Below are positions 1 through 7,861 of a stretch of DNA of 64,000 bases, in pieces. The DNA is taken from NCBI GenBank assembly GCA_904419875.1, contig CAJFTG010000007.1:1-64000 (forward strand), written 5' to 3'. A program made the position numbers and the translations under genes. The notes under the pieces are model-generated. The model ran no database searches and was not told the origin of the DNA. It saw only the letters and a list, made by a program, of their open reading frames with translations. Every line of letters starts with the position of its first letter. The stretch's first letter is position 1. Source of the DNA: Candidatus Avimonas caecicola. GTDB lineage: Bacteria; Bacillota; Clostridia; Oscillospirales; Acutalibacteraceae.

Positions 1-26
1 TCCCTTTTTTCCCTGCCATACAAATA

Positions 27-62
27 CCCCCTAATGTAGTTTTATTTTCCTACATTAGGGGG
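27..62 (+). terminator. Perfect 13-bp hairpin, probable terminator of a gene left of the window
   Basis: Arms CCCCCTAATGTAG (27-39) and its exact complement (50-62) enclose an AT-rich loop of ten bases. CCTTTTGT follows on the plus strand, which fits a terminator for a plus-strand gene ending before base 1. Bases 63-279 after it hold no gene that I can support. Confidence 0.6.
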
Positions 63-279
63 CCTTTTGTCTATTGTCCGTTTTTACTGGAGCTGTTCAT
101 GCCGGGCCGCACCGGTTTTTTCATCCGCTTTGGCATACGCCGATATCCGGCCGGAAGGGAACCGGCTTGCGCGTTTCGGCCGGCATGCCGCCCCCGGCGC
201 CTTTGGCCGGCCGCGCGGCGGAGAAGCCCGCCGCAGCGGAGAGCGGCGGCGCCTGCCGGGAAGGCCGGCGCTGTTCCGC

Positions 280-2838
280 CTATGCGGGAATGGTTACGGC
301 GATGTCGAACGCATGGTTCCAGCGGTAGACAGGGTTGGCAAAGGTCAAATTGGTGGCGTAAAGCCCCGGAGCATGGCGCAGCAGCAGCCCGGTCAGGCGG
401 GGGCCGGTTTGCTCAAAGGCATACTGCCGCTCGCAGGCGCCCGAAAAAACATCCTCCTCGGTCAAAAAAAGCCGCAGATCCACGTCCACCAGGGTGTAGT
501 CCTCCTGTCCCGACTGCAAAGAGAGTGAGATCTGCGACGCCAGCGGGGATTGTTCCTGGATGGTGATGCCGCCGAAGGCATAATTAATAGCGAAGGAACT
601 TTTGTCCATTGGAAAATCGGTATCCGGCCCCAGCCCGGTGATGGTATCCATGGCGACGCTGCTGCCGAAGCTCATTTCCAGAAACCCCACCGGGAAGGAT
701 TCCCCTTTCTTTTGCGGCAGGGGAATCGCCATATGAAACGCCACCGGAGACGTTATGTAAAGATACGGGACGTGGAGGGTATAGGCCCCGGCGGGGATAT
801 CCCCGAAGGACCAGTCGCTGTAGTCGTCGGTGCGGCCGGGCTGGAACCCGCCCTCGTATACCGTGCCGTCGGCGGCGGTCAGGGTAATGGGGGCGTTCTG
901 TGCCCCCAGGGTGGTCAGGGGGCTGCGGGTGATGTTGCCGGAGGGGATGAGCGTATCCCGGCTGGAGGAGGGCCGCAGAGAGACCGTCACCGCTCCGTTC
1001 ACCCTGCGGGGAACCGCGGTCAGGCTGTACTCCCCGGAGCTCCCGGCGAAGGATTCCCGTTCCGGCTCGGGCTGCACCGTCATCGGAATGGCAAAGGGAT
1101 GGTTCCAGCGGTAACATATATTTTCCGTCAGGGGGGAAATGGTCACGCTGTCCTGCCCCTCCATCGCTCCCAGCACATAGCCGTTGACCAGGGTATAGGG
1201 CTTTTCGTCCCCGGGATCGCTCACCGTCTGTGTCCACAGGTTGGCTTCGGTGCTGTGATAGGATACGCCGCCCACCACGGTGTAGCCGGCATGCTCGGCT
1301 TTCACGGGGATAACGGCCGCCACCCGCTCGGGGTCCTCACCCTCCCAGACGGTTTCCAGCGCCCACCAGCGATACCCCACTTGATCATAAATATCGGAAA
1401 TGTTTTGGCAATAGCCGGTGACGCTGTCGATGGGGAACAGCCGCCCCAGCTCCAGCCTGCCGCCGGGCAGGGCGAGGGACGTGCCGGCGCTGTACCCGCC
1501 GGAATCCAGGGATACTTGAACGGAGCGTTGTTCCGTGTCGCCGGCCGCATAATACTGATAGACATAGGGGACGTTCAGGGTGTACTCCCCCGGCTCGGCC
1601 GGGCCGAAATACCAGTCCAGATAGGTGACGCCGCTGAGAGGGGAGTTGGGAGCCGGTTCCCCCTCCAGCACGGTACCGTCCGGCGCCGTGACGGTGATGG
1701 GGAGTTCGGGGCCGCCGTAGCCGGCCCAGGTACCGCGGTTGAGGGACGGATAGGTGCTGAAATCCCCTTCATTCAGGGGATGGATGGAAACCACAAGCTC
1801 CCCGTTTTCGATTCGGGGAACCGCCAGCAGGCCGCCGTCCCCTTCCGTGATCGCATAAAAGCCCGCCTCGTCCAGATCGCTTTCTTCCGCCGCCCGGAGG
1901 GTGAAAGGGATGGCCGTCCCATGAACCGTCAGCGTCAGCGAAAGGGCGTCTCCCGCCTTGTCCGGCAGTTCCCCTTCGAAAATCACCCGATAGGAAAACG
2001 CGCCGTGCGTCGTCCCGCCGATGTGTTCGATGGATATAATCCGGGTATTATCCAGGCCGTCCAGCGCAACGTCAAGGTGCTTTTGCGCCAGTTCGTTTTC
2101 CCCGTAGAGCGTCAGGTCGGTGAGGAAGGCGCCGTCCCGCCAGTAAGCGTCCTCCAGGTGGAACTCGTACCCGTCCTTTCTCTGTACCGTCACCCCTTCC
2201 TCCAGCACATAGACCGGGGCATCGGCACGGGCGTGGACGCCGTAGCCGGGGACGAAGCCGAAATGGCGCAGCACCATATAGGCGCAGGCCGCCAGCAGGG
2301 CCAGCAGAGCCGCGACCACCAGGCCGACGGACAGGCACCGCAGCAGCTTTTTCACGCTGCGCTGGTGGCGCTTTTTCACCGTTTCATAGGGCAGGTTCAG
2401 GGAGGCGGCGATTTCCCGGGCCGTCATGCCGCCGAAGTATTTCATGCGGATGATCTGTTCGTCCACGGGGTCTAAGGCGGCCAAGGCCCGCTCCAGTTCG
2501 TCCTGCTTTTCCAGATGGGCGAACGGGTCTGCCGGCTGTTCTCCGCCGGCAGCCGCGGCATTCTCCCAGCGGCGGTTCTCCTGATACCGGCGGATGGCGC
2601 ACCGCCGGGCGATGACCGCCAGATAGCCTTTCAGCGTTCCTTTTTCCGGGTCAAAACGCCCGTGGTGCAGATAAAACTCGGAAAACGTCTCGTTGACGCA
2701 TTCCCTGACATCTTCTTCATTGGGCAGGTACCGGTGGCACACCGTCCACAGCAGGCCGCTGTACTCCTCAATCAAAGCGGCCATCCCCTGCTCCGGCTCC
2801 TCCTGCACAAGGGACAGGAGGGACTGATCGGTTTGCAT
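280..2838 (-). CDS. Sigma-70 family sigma factor fused to a membrane helix and a large outer domain
   Basis: This 852-residue chain joins an ECF-like sigma factor to a membrane anchor and a big extracytoplasmic part. Residues 20-90 look like sigma region 2 and 115-167 like region 4, with the helix-turn-helix MTAREIAASLNLPYETV. Residues 169-189 are one hydrophobic helix; 190-852 should lie outside the cell. The outer part carries two similar units of about 260 residues: ITVTAPDGTV (381) pairs with ITLTAADGTV (651), and YRWNHPFAIPMTV (576) with YRWNHAFDIAVTI (838). I chose the ATG at 2838 because GGGAG lies ten bases before it, while the ATG at 2871 sits almost at the predicted transcript start. 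Normally the sigma factor is soluble and a second protein carries the membrane sensor. How the fused form acts (release by proteolysis, or tethered) is not visible. No partner gene adjoins it. Confidence 0.75.
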   Translation of the reverse strand: MQTDQSLLSLVQEEPEQGMAALIEEYSGLLWTVCHRYLPNEEDVRECVNETFSEFYLHHGRFDPEKGTLKGYLAVIARRCAIRRYQENRRWENAAAAGGEQPADPFAHLEKQDELERALAALDPVDEQIIRMKYFGGMTAREIAASLNLPYETVKKRHQRSVKKLLRCLSVGLVVAALLALLAACAYMVLRHFGFVPGYGVHARADAPVYVLEEGVTVQRKDGYEFHLEDAYWRDGAFLTDLTLYGENELAQKHLDVALDGLDNTRIISIEHIGGTTHGAFSYRVIFEGELPDKAGDALSLTLTVHGTAIPFTLRAAEESDLDEAGFYAITEGDGGLLAVPRIENGELVVSIHPLNEGDFSTYPSLNRGTWAGYGGPELPITVTAPDGTVLEGEPAPNSPLSGVTYLDWYFGPAEPGEYTLNVPYVYQYYAAGDTEQRSVQVSLDSGGYSAGTSLALPGGRLELGRLFPIDSVTGYCQNISDIYDQVGYRWWALETVWEGEDPERVAAVIPVKAEHAGYTVVGGVSYHSTEANLWTQTVSDPGDEKPYTLVNGYVLGAMEGQDSVTISPLTENICYRWNHPFAIPMTVQPEPERESFAGSSGEYSLTAVPRRVNGAVTVSLRPSSSRDTLIPSGNITRSPLTTLGAQNAPITLTAADGTVYEGGFQPGRTDDYSDWSFGDIPAGAYTLHVPYLYITSPVAFHMAIPLPQKKGESFPVGFLEMSFGSSVAMDTITGLGPDTDFPMDKSSFAINYAFGGITIQEQSPLASQISLSLQSGQEDYTLVDVDLRLFLTEEDVFSGACERQYAFEQTGPRLTGLLLRHAPGLYATNLTFANPVYRWNHAFDIAVTIPA

Positions 2839-2877
2839 AGGCGCACGTCTCCCGTTTTTAAATAGTCTCATAAAGGT

Positions 2878-2906
2878 ATTATCCCATAAACGGCAAAAAG
2901 GGACAA
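2878..2906 (-). promoter_or_regulatory. SigA-type promoter of the sigma-fusion gene
   Basis: On the minus strand TTGTCC (2901-2906) and GATAAT (2878-2883) are separated by 17 bases. Transcription would start near 2870, about 30 bases before the chosen ATG. Confidence 0.65.
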
Positions 2907-2923
2907 GAAAGAAAAATTTTCCC

Positions 2924-2950
2924 TGCACAGGGTGCACAGGGTGCACAGGG
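2924..2950. repeat. Three tandem copies of TGCACAGGG just upstream of the sigma-fusion promoter
   Basis: The 9-bp unit TGCACAGGG occurs at 2924, 2933 and 2942 without a change. Seen from the minus strand the array begins 17 bases upstream of the -35 hexamer at 2901-2906, a usual place for an activator or repressor site. The core GTGCAC is palindromic. A role as operator is inference from position only. Confidence 0.7.
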
Positions 2951-3234
2951 GCCCTTTCCGCCCGCTGCGGCCGGCAATGGGGGCATGCGCCCGTCCGGCG
3001 GCCCGGCGGCGGAAGAAACGCGGCGGGGCTCTCCGCCCGGGCCGGGAATCATGGGGGCACGGGGAGGAACAGAACGGCCGCAGAGGAGGCGCAAAAGAGT
3101 GGCAGAAGAGCGTAAAAGAGCGCAGGAAGGCCGTAGGAAGCCGCGTGAAAGCCGTGGGAAAGCCGCGTGAAAGCCGGAAAACGGCACGCAGGGGGCGGCC
3201 GGCAGGGCCCGGCCTGCCCGAAAAGACTTCGCTA
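2951..3234. repeat. Gene-less spacer with a purine-rich, roughly 10-bp periodic tract
   Basis: No gene is seen between the divergent promoters of the sigma-fusion gene and ychF. From about 3060 to 3180 the plus strand is rich in A and G and repeats motifs such as GCAGGAAG, GTAGGAAG and GTGAAAGCC every 10-13 bases. It belongs to the same kind of tract as those at 8395, 25080, 26582, 32270 and 49610. Confidence 0.55.
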
Positions 3235-3263
3235 TTGAGAAACGGCGGCCGCTATGTTACAAT
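3235..3263 (+). promoter_or_regulatory. SigA-type promoter of ychF
   Basis: TTGAGA (3235-3240) and TACAAT (3258-3263) are 17 bases apart. The start codon of ychF lies about 60 bases further on. Confidence 0.75.
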
Positions 3264-3327
3264 AGCGTTGCTGCACGGGGCTTTTTAGCGCCGGAAACCC
3301 CTGAGGATAAGGAGATGCTGAAACAGT

Positions 3328-4422
3328 ATGAAGCTCGGAATCGTGGGCCTTCCAAACGTGGGGAAGTCCACCCTGTTCAACGCGATTACCAATGCCGGCG
3401 CGCAGAGCGCCAATTATCCCTTCTGCACCATTGACCCGAACGTGGGCGTGGTCGACGTGCCGGACGAACGGCTGGACAAGCTGGCGGCGATGTACCATCC
3501 GGAAAAGGTCACCCACGCGGTGATCGAGTTTGTGGACATTGCGGGCCTGGTCAAGGGGGCCAGCAAGGGGGAGGGGCTGGGCAACAAGTTCCTGGCCAAT
3601 ATCCGGGAGGTGGACGCCATCGTCCACGTGGTCCGCTGCTTTGAGGACGACGACATCATCCATGTGGAGGGGAGCATCGACCCCCTGCGGGATATTGAAA
3701 CCATCAACCTTGAGCTGGTCTTCGCGGATATGGAGATGCTGGAGCGCCGGATTGACAAGACCGCGAAGCTGCTCAAGGGGGACAAAACCCTGGAGCCGGA
3801 GCTGGCGTTCCTGAAACGGGTTTACGCCGCGCTGGAGCAGGGGCTTCCGGCCCGTTCGGTGGAGTGCACACCGGAGGAGGAAGCGGTCCTCGCCTCGGTG
3901 GCGCTGCTGACCAAAAAGCCGGTGATTTACGCCGCCAATCTGAGCGAAGCGGATTTCAGCGGGGATATGGAAGCCAACGCGAATTACCAAAAGGTGAAGG
4001 AACTGGCGGCGAGGGAGCACGCGGAGGTGCTTCCCATCTGCGCCCAGCTGGAGGCGGACATCGCCGGGATGGAGGAAGAGGAAAAGGCGCTTTTCCTGTC
4101 CGAGCTGCACCTGGACCGTTCCGGGCTGGACCGGCTGATTCAGGCGAGCTACCGGCTGCTGGGGCTGATTTCCTACCTCACCGCCGGTACGCCGGAGGTG
4201 CGGGCGTGGACCATTACGCAGGGCACCCGCGCCCCGCAGGCCGCCGGGAAGATCCATTCGGATTTCGAGCGGGGCTTCATCCGGGCCGAGGTGGTCTCCT
4301 ACGACGACCTGATGGCCTGCGGGTCGATGGCGGCGGCGAAGGAAAAGGGGCTTGTCCGTTCCGAAGGCAAGGAGTATGTGATGAAGGACGGCGACGTCGT
4401 CCTGTTCCGCTTCAACGTGTGA
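3328..4422 (+). CDS. ychF: Redox-regulated ribosome-binding ATPase YchF (Obg family)
   Basis: YchF is a universally conserved ATPase of the Obg/HflX group that binds ribosomes in the cytoplasm. The 364 residues match the family length. The P-loop GLPNVGKST is at 7-15, the DIAG switch at 70-73 and NLSE at 204-207; this last motif replaces the NKxD of true GTPases and is the reason the family prefers ATP. A helical insertion follows the switch region and a TGS domain forms the last 80 or so residues. AAGGAG lies 13 bases before the ATG. It has its own promoter and is followed by a terminator, so it appears to be a single-gene unit between two sigma-factor loci. Confidence 0.97.
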   Translation: MKLGIVGLPNVGKSTLFNAITNAGAQSANYPFCTIDPNVGVVDVPDERLDKLAAMYHPEKVTHAVIEFVDIAGLVKGASKGEGLGNKFLANIREVDAIVHVVRCFEDDDIIHVEGSIDPLRDIETINLELVFADMEMLERRIDKTAKLLKGDKTLEPELAFLKRVYAALEQGLPARSVECTPEEEAVLASVALLTKKPVIYAANLSEADFSGDMEANANYQKVKELAAREHAEVLPICAQLEADIAGMEEEEKALFLSELHLDRSGLDRLIQASYRLLGLISYLTAGTPEVRAWTITQGTRAPQAAGKIHSDFERGFIRAEVVSYDDLMACGSMAAAKEKGLVRSEGKEYVMKDGDVVLFRFNV

Positions 4423-4462
4423 TTCCGGTAAACCGGTAAATCCGATAAGATCAAAGCGCGAT

Positions 4463-4492
4463 GCCGCGCCGGACCGCTCCGGCGCGGCTTTT
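4463..4492 (+). terminator. Terminator after ychF
   Basis: An 11-bp stem, GCCGCGCCGGA (4463-4473) with its complement (4478-4488), closes a CCGC loop and is followed by TTTTG. Confidence 0.85.
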
Positions 4493-4617
4493 GCCGCAGG
4501 GGGAAAGGCCGTCCGGGTTTCTTTTCTACCGGCGCGCACGGGAGTAAAGAAAGGAATTTTCCACGGCGCGAATGCTTTTCCGGCCTGAATCGTGTTACGA
4601 ATGAAGGGGGTGGGGGA

Positions 4618-5109
4618 GTGGACCAGAGGCAGACCGCGTGCGACCGGATTGTGGCGTGTTACGCCGACATGCTCTTCCGGATTGCCGTGCATTATCTGAA
4701 GGTCAGGGAGGATGCGGAGGACGTTGTGCACGACGTGCTGCTCCGCTGGCTGGAAAAAGCGCCGGCCTTCCGGGACGCGGAGCATGAGAAGGCATGGTTT
4801 ATCCGGGTGGCCGTCAACCTCTGCAAGGACAGGCGGAAAAGCGCCTTTTTTACCCGGCGGGCCGATTGGGACCACTGCGCCGAACCGGCGGCGGAGCCGG
4901 CTTCCCCTCTTCTGCAGGAGGTGCTGAGCCTGCCGCCGCAGTACAGTACGGTGCTGTACCTGTATTATTATGAGGGCTACAGCATCCGGGAAATCGCGCA
5001 GATGACGGGCAAGGGGGAGCGGGCGGTGCAGTCGCAGCTTCACCGGGCCCGCCGGAAGCTGAAATCGGAAATGGAGGAAGACGATTGTGGACACGGAAAG
5101 GTATCGTGA
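4618..5109 (+). CDS. ECF sigma factor
   Basis: A compact ECF sigma factor of 163 residues that should direct RNA polymerase to a small regulon, probably its own operon. Region 2 spans about residues 8-75 (YADMLFRIAVHYL, DAEDVVHDVLLRWLE) and region 4 about 97-152, with the helix-turn-helix YSIREIAQMTGKGERAVQSQLHR. The GTG start at 4618 follows a run of G residues (AAGGGGGTGGGGGA) that can serve as ribosome-binding site. The gene overlaps the next one by 23 bases, which argues that the two are translated together. It resembles the SigV/SigW type in size, but I cannot assign the group or the inducing signal. Confidence 0.92.
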   Translation: MDQRQTACDRIVACYADMLFRIAVHYLKVREDAEDVVHDVLLRWLEKAPAFRDAEHEKAWFIRVAVNLCKDRRKSAFFTRRADWDHCAEPAAEPASPLLQEVLSLPPQYSTVLYLYYYEGYSIREIAQMTGKGERAVQSQLHRARRKLKSEMEEDDCGHGKVS

Positions 5110-6520
5110 AGAAGTGGACCGCAGCCTCCGGCTTGGCGAAGAAAAAAAGGAAAGGCTGGCGGCGGAACTGAACGGGCGGGCCGCCGCGCCGGCCGAAGCC
5201 TCCCTGCGGGGCGGCGGGGAAAGCCGCCTGGAGCGGCCGTACCTGCCGGGCAGCCCGAAGGGACAGGAGGAACGCCGGCGGCCTGCGGGCTGGAAATGGC
5301 CGGCGGCTTTGGCGGGGGCGGCGGTTTCGTTTGTCCTGGCGGCGGCGGTGGTGCTCCGCCTGCTGCCGGGCGCCTCCGGCAGCCTGCCGGCGGGAGACGC
5401 TGCGGACGCCCGCGGCGAGGTGGCGTATGAGGCCGCTTCGGTCCGCTGCGGGGCGGTGGTCTATTCCGTTCTGGAAGAGGAAACGGCGGCGGTGCTGGAA
5501 AGCGGGACGAACGCGCTGTACGACGCCGTCCCGGATGCCCAAAGCCCGGCGGCCTCCCGCCGCCTGCCGACCTACCGGTTTGAAACCAGGGAGGAGCTGG
5601 ACTTCTTCCGGGTGGAGTTTGACGATGTGCTGGGATTATCGGCCTCATGGGAACCGCAGAATTTTGTCGAGGCTTCGGCCGGGTACGACGCCGCTTTCTT
5701 TGAAACGAATACGCTGATTGCGGTGTACCTCTGCGCGGGCAGCGGCAGCGATGAATACGATGTGAGCGGCTTGACCCGGGAGGGAGAGACCCTCACCGTG
5801 CGCATCGGGCAGACAAATCAGCCGGGGCTGGCTACGCAGGACCTGGCCGGCTGGCTGTTCCTGATCGCCGTCGACAGGGAAGACACGGCGGGCTGCACCG
5901 CCTTCGACGCCTTCCTCGACAGGGAAACGGCTGCGTCGGCGCAGACGACCTCCGCGCCGTCCTCCACAGACCCGCCGCCCGCCACCCTGCCCAATGACGG
6001 CGGGGCCGTTTCGTTCCGGTCGATTTCCGACCCGTCGATTTCCGACCCGTCGATTTCCGACGGGTCGGGTTCCCTGTCCGTCACCGTCGTGCCGTCGGAG
6101 GAAGACGCGGCCGCCTTCCGCTCCCTGCTGCTGGACAAAGCCTGGGCGGCCGGCGGTGTGCCGCTGTGCCTGCAGGATTTTGAAGTCCGGATTGGGTCAA
6201 CGGTCTGTCTTTATCATTCGGACTGCGGCGCCTTTTTTAACGAGGAGGAGCAGATCAGCCTGACGCTGACGGAGGAGGAACGCAAGGCGGTGAACGCCGT
6301 CCTGCTGCGCTATTTCCAGGACTGGGCGGAAAGCACCACGGAGAGGACCGTGACGACGGCGCCGGAACCGGAGGCGGAACTGCATTCCACCTCCGCCGTG
6401 ACGGGCACCGTCACCTCGGCGCCGGCCACGACGACGGCGCCCGTCCCGACCATCGGCCTGCCTCCGGAGGGCTGGACCGCCGCGCCGGGGCCGCGGGAAA
6501 CCATTACCACCGCCCCGTAG
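5087..6520 (+). CDS. Membrane protein coupled to the ECF sigma factor, probable anti-sigma factor
   Basis: The 477-residue product has a charged cytoplasmic head (1-70), one hydrophobic helix (about 72-93) and a long outer part. That layout, and the overlap with the sigma gene, make it the likely anti-sigma factor. I recognise no named zinc-finger or RsiV-type domain, so the call rests on context. The outer part holds three copies of SISD(P/G) at 312-326 and a threonine-, alanine- and proline-rich tail after about residue 420, which looks like a flexible wall-spanning linker. Between them lies a folded-looking segment with a pair of Cys residues near 372-378. The GTG start at 5087 follows AGGAAG. 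A hairpin near 6545 ends the pair. Confidence 0.65.
   Translation: MDTERYREEVDRSLRLGEEKKERLAAELNGRAAAPAEASLRGGGESRLERPYLPGSPKGQEERRRPAGWKWPAALAGAAVSFVLAAAVVLRLLPGASGSLPAGDAADARGEVAYEAASVRCGAVVYSVLEEETAAVLESGTNALYDAVPDAQSPAASRRLPTYRFETREELDFFRVEFDDVLGLSASWEPQNFVEASAGYDAAFFETNTLIAVYLCAGSGSDEYDVSGLTREGETLTVRIGQTNQPGLATQDLAGWLFLIAVDREDTAGCTAFDAFLDRETAASAQTTSAPSSTDPPPATLPNDGGAVSFRSISDPSISDPSISDGSGSLSVTVVPSEEDAAAFRSLLLDKAWAAGGVPLCLQDFEVRIGSTVCLYHSDCGAFFNEEEQISLTLTEEERKAVNAVLLRYFQDWAESTTERTVTTAPEPEAELHSTSAVTGTVTSAPATTTAPVPTIGLPPEGWTAAPGPRETITTAP
6020..6064 (+). repeat. Three tandem 15-bp repeats inside the anti-sigma-like gene
   Basis: TCGATTTCCGACCCG occurs at 6020 and 6035, and with two changed bases at 6050. 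The units are in frame and encode SISDP, SISDP and SISDG. In-frame repeat number could vary by slippage without breaking the gene. Confidence 0.9.
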
Positions 6521-6544
6521 GCGGCGCTTTCAACAACGTACAGC

Positions 6545-6582
6545 GGAAAACGGGAAAGGGCGCGGGCCTTTTCCCGTTTTCC
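6545..6582 (+). terminator. Hairpin after the sigma/anti-sigma pair
   Basis: GGAAAACGGGAAAGG (6545-6559) pairs with CCTTTTCCCGTTTTCC (6567-6582) with one bulged base. The T-run lies within the stem, not after it, so it may be a weak terminator. Confidence 0.6.
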
Positions 6583-6683
6583 ATGCGGCCGGATGCGCTT
6601 CCCGGTTTTTATTTTCGCGGCGGCGTGATATACTAAGGCGGGTAGGATCCCTGAAAAATATTGTGAACGGGAGGAAAAAGCCT

Positions 6684-7613
6684 ATGTCCCAATCAAAGGA
6701 GCTGTCCTTTCCCAGCACCGACGGGGTAAATACCGTCGCCGCCACCCTGTGGGAGCCGGATGAGCCGCCTCGCGCCGTTTTGCAGGTCTGTCACGGGATG
6801 GGCGAGCACATCGGCCGGTACCGCTGGTTCGCCGAGCAGATGACCTCCCGCGGCATTGCCGTGGCGGGGGACGACCATCTCGGCCACGGGCGCACCGCAT
6901 CCGGCGCGGAGGAGCTGGGCTATTTCGGCGCCAGGGACGGTTATGTTCATCTGATGGAGGACGAGCACAGCCTGCGGCGGGAACTGGAAAAACGGTATCC
7001 CGGCCTGCCCTGTTTCCTGCTGGGGCACAGCATGGGGTCGTTCATCACCCGGTTTTACGTATCCCGGCATGGGGAGGGGCTGGCCGGCTATCTGTGCTGC
7101 GGCACCTCCGGCCGGAACCCGCTGGTCAAGGCGGCCATCCTGCTGTCGAACCTCCTGGTGGGGGTGCAGGGAGGGAAAACGCGGGGCAGCCTCCTGAACA
7201 AGCTGGCCTTTCAGGATTACAACAAGCGCTTTGCGCCGGCCGCGACAGGACATGAATGGCTGTCCCGCGATCCGGAGGTCTATCTCCCCTTTGAGAACGA
7301 CCCATACTGCGGCTTTGTTTTCACCAACGCGGGCTTCCGCGACCTGTTCCGCCTGCTGGATACCGTGACCGGGCGGAAATGGAGCGACCGGGTGCCCCGG
7401 GACCTGCCGGTCATCCTGCTCTCCGGCGAGGAGGATCCGGTGGGACAGTACGGCAAAGGCGTTCGGCAGGTGTACGCCTGGCTGAAGGAATCCGGCGTGC
7501 GGGATTTGTCGATCCGGCTGTACCCCGGCGCGCGGCACGAGCTGCACAACGAACTGAACCGGGATGAATTTGTCGCGGATGTGGCGGCCTGGATGGAAAA
7601 GCGGATGGGATAA
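6684..7613 (+). CDS. Alpha/beta hydrolase, monoacylglycerol lipase / lysophospholipase-like
   Basis: A 309-residue serine hydrolase of the Hydrolase_4 (lysophospholipase, monoglyceride lipase) group. The nucleophile elbow GHSMGS is at 114-119 with Ser116; the oxyanion-side motif HGMGEH is at 37-42, and GHGRT at 68 is typical of this family. A late DPVG segment and the ARHELHNE segment near the C-terminus supply the Asp and His of the triad. No signal peptide is present, so the enzyme should be cytoplasmic or loosely membrane-bound. I use the ATG at 6684 because GGGAGGAAAA lies six bases before it; the upstream GTG at 6663 has no such site. The substrate cannot be read from sequence. A -10-like TATACT is at 6629, with a poor -35. 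Confidence 0.85.
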   Translation: MSQSKELSFPSTDGVNTVAATLWEPDEPPRAVLQVCHGMGEHIGRYRWFAEQMTSRGIAVAGDDHLGHGRTASGAEELGYFGARDGYVHLMEDEHSLRRELEKRYPGLPCFLLGHSMGSFITRFYVSRHGEGLAGYLCCGTSGRNPLVKAAILLSNLLVGVQGGKTRGSLLNKLAFQDYNKRFAPAATGHEWLSRDPEVYLPFENDPYCGFVFTNAGFRDLFRLLDTVTGRKWSDRVPRDLPVILLSGEEDPVGQYGKGVRQVYAWLKESGVRDLSIRLYPGARHELHNELNRDEFVADVAAWMEKRMG

Positions 7614-7636
7614 GCCGCCGCGCCGGGCTTGACGGG

Positions 7637-7675
7637 AAAAACGGAAGGGACGCCGCCGGCGTCCCTTCCGTTTTT
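7637..7675. terminator. Bidirectional terminator between convergent genes
   Basis: ACGGAAGGGACGCC (7641-7654) and its exact complement (7658-7671) form a 14-bp stem with a three-base loop. Five A residues precede it and five T residues follow it, so it can stop transcription from both sides. Confidence 0.9.
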
Positions 7676-7687
7676 GGCCGGCGGGGG

Positions 7688-7861
7688 CTATTTATCCCCC
7701 GCCAGCAGGTTTTCGGCGTAGCGGCGCAGCATATCCTCCGACGTGATGCGGCCGGCCCGCTGCCGAATCGTATCCTGCACATAGTCCGGCAGCGAAAGGA
7801 AATAGGCTTTGGCCCCCTCGCTCCGGCTGAGCAGGCTGTTCAGCCCGCAGCATTTATCCAT
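7688..7861 (-). CDS. Small protein of unknown function, paralogue of the gene just upstream
   Basis: This gene encodes 57 residues and I do not recognise its function. A perfect AAAGGAGG lies eight bases before the ATG at 7861, and the start overlaps the end of the upstream small gene by eight bases, so the pair is almost surely translated together. The core YFLSLPDYVQDTIRQR...SEDMLRRYAENLL aligns with YFHGLPRNIQEQIERR...FQEMQDFVARRM of the upstream product, giving the shared pattern YF..LP..(I/V)Q..I..R. The protein looks helical and soluble, with a Cys-Cys pair at residues 4-5. The duplication suggests that the two act as a heteromer or bind related partners, which is inference. It shares the terminator at 7637 with the hydrolase gene. 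Confidence 0.7.
   Translation of the reverse strand: MDKCCGLNSLLSRSEGAKAYFLSLPDYVQDTIRQRAGRITSEDMLRRYAENLLAGDK

Noticed and set aside
3232-5094. Long open frame antisense to ychF and the ECF sigma gene
   Set aside because: It is a mirror frame of strongly conserved genes in GC-rich DNA; no start signals and no family likeness. The same holds for antisense frames over leuC, murA and ruvB.
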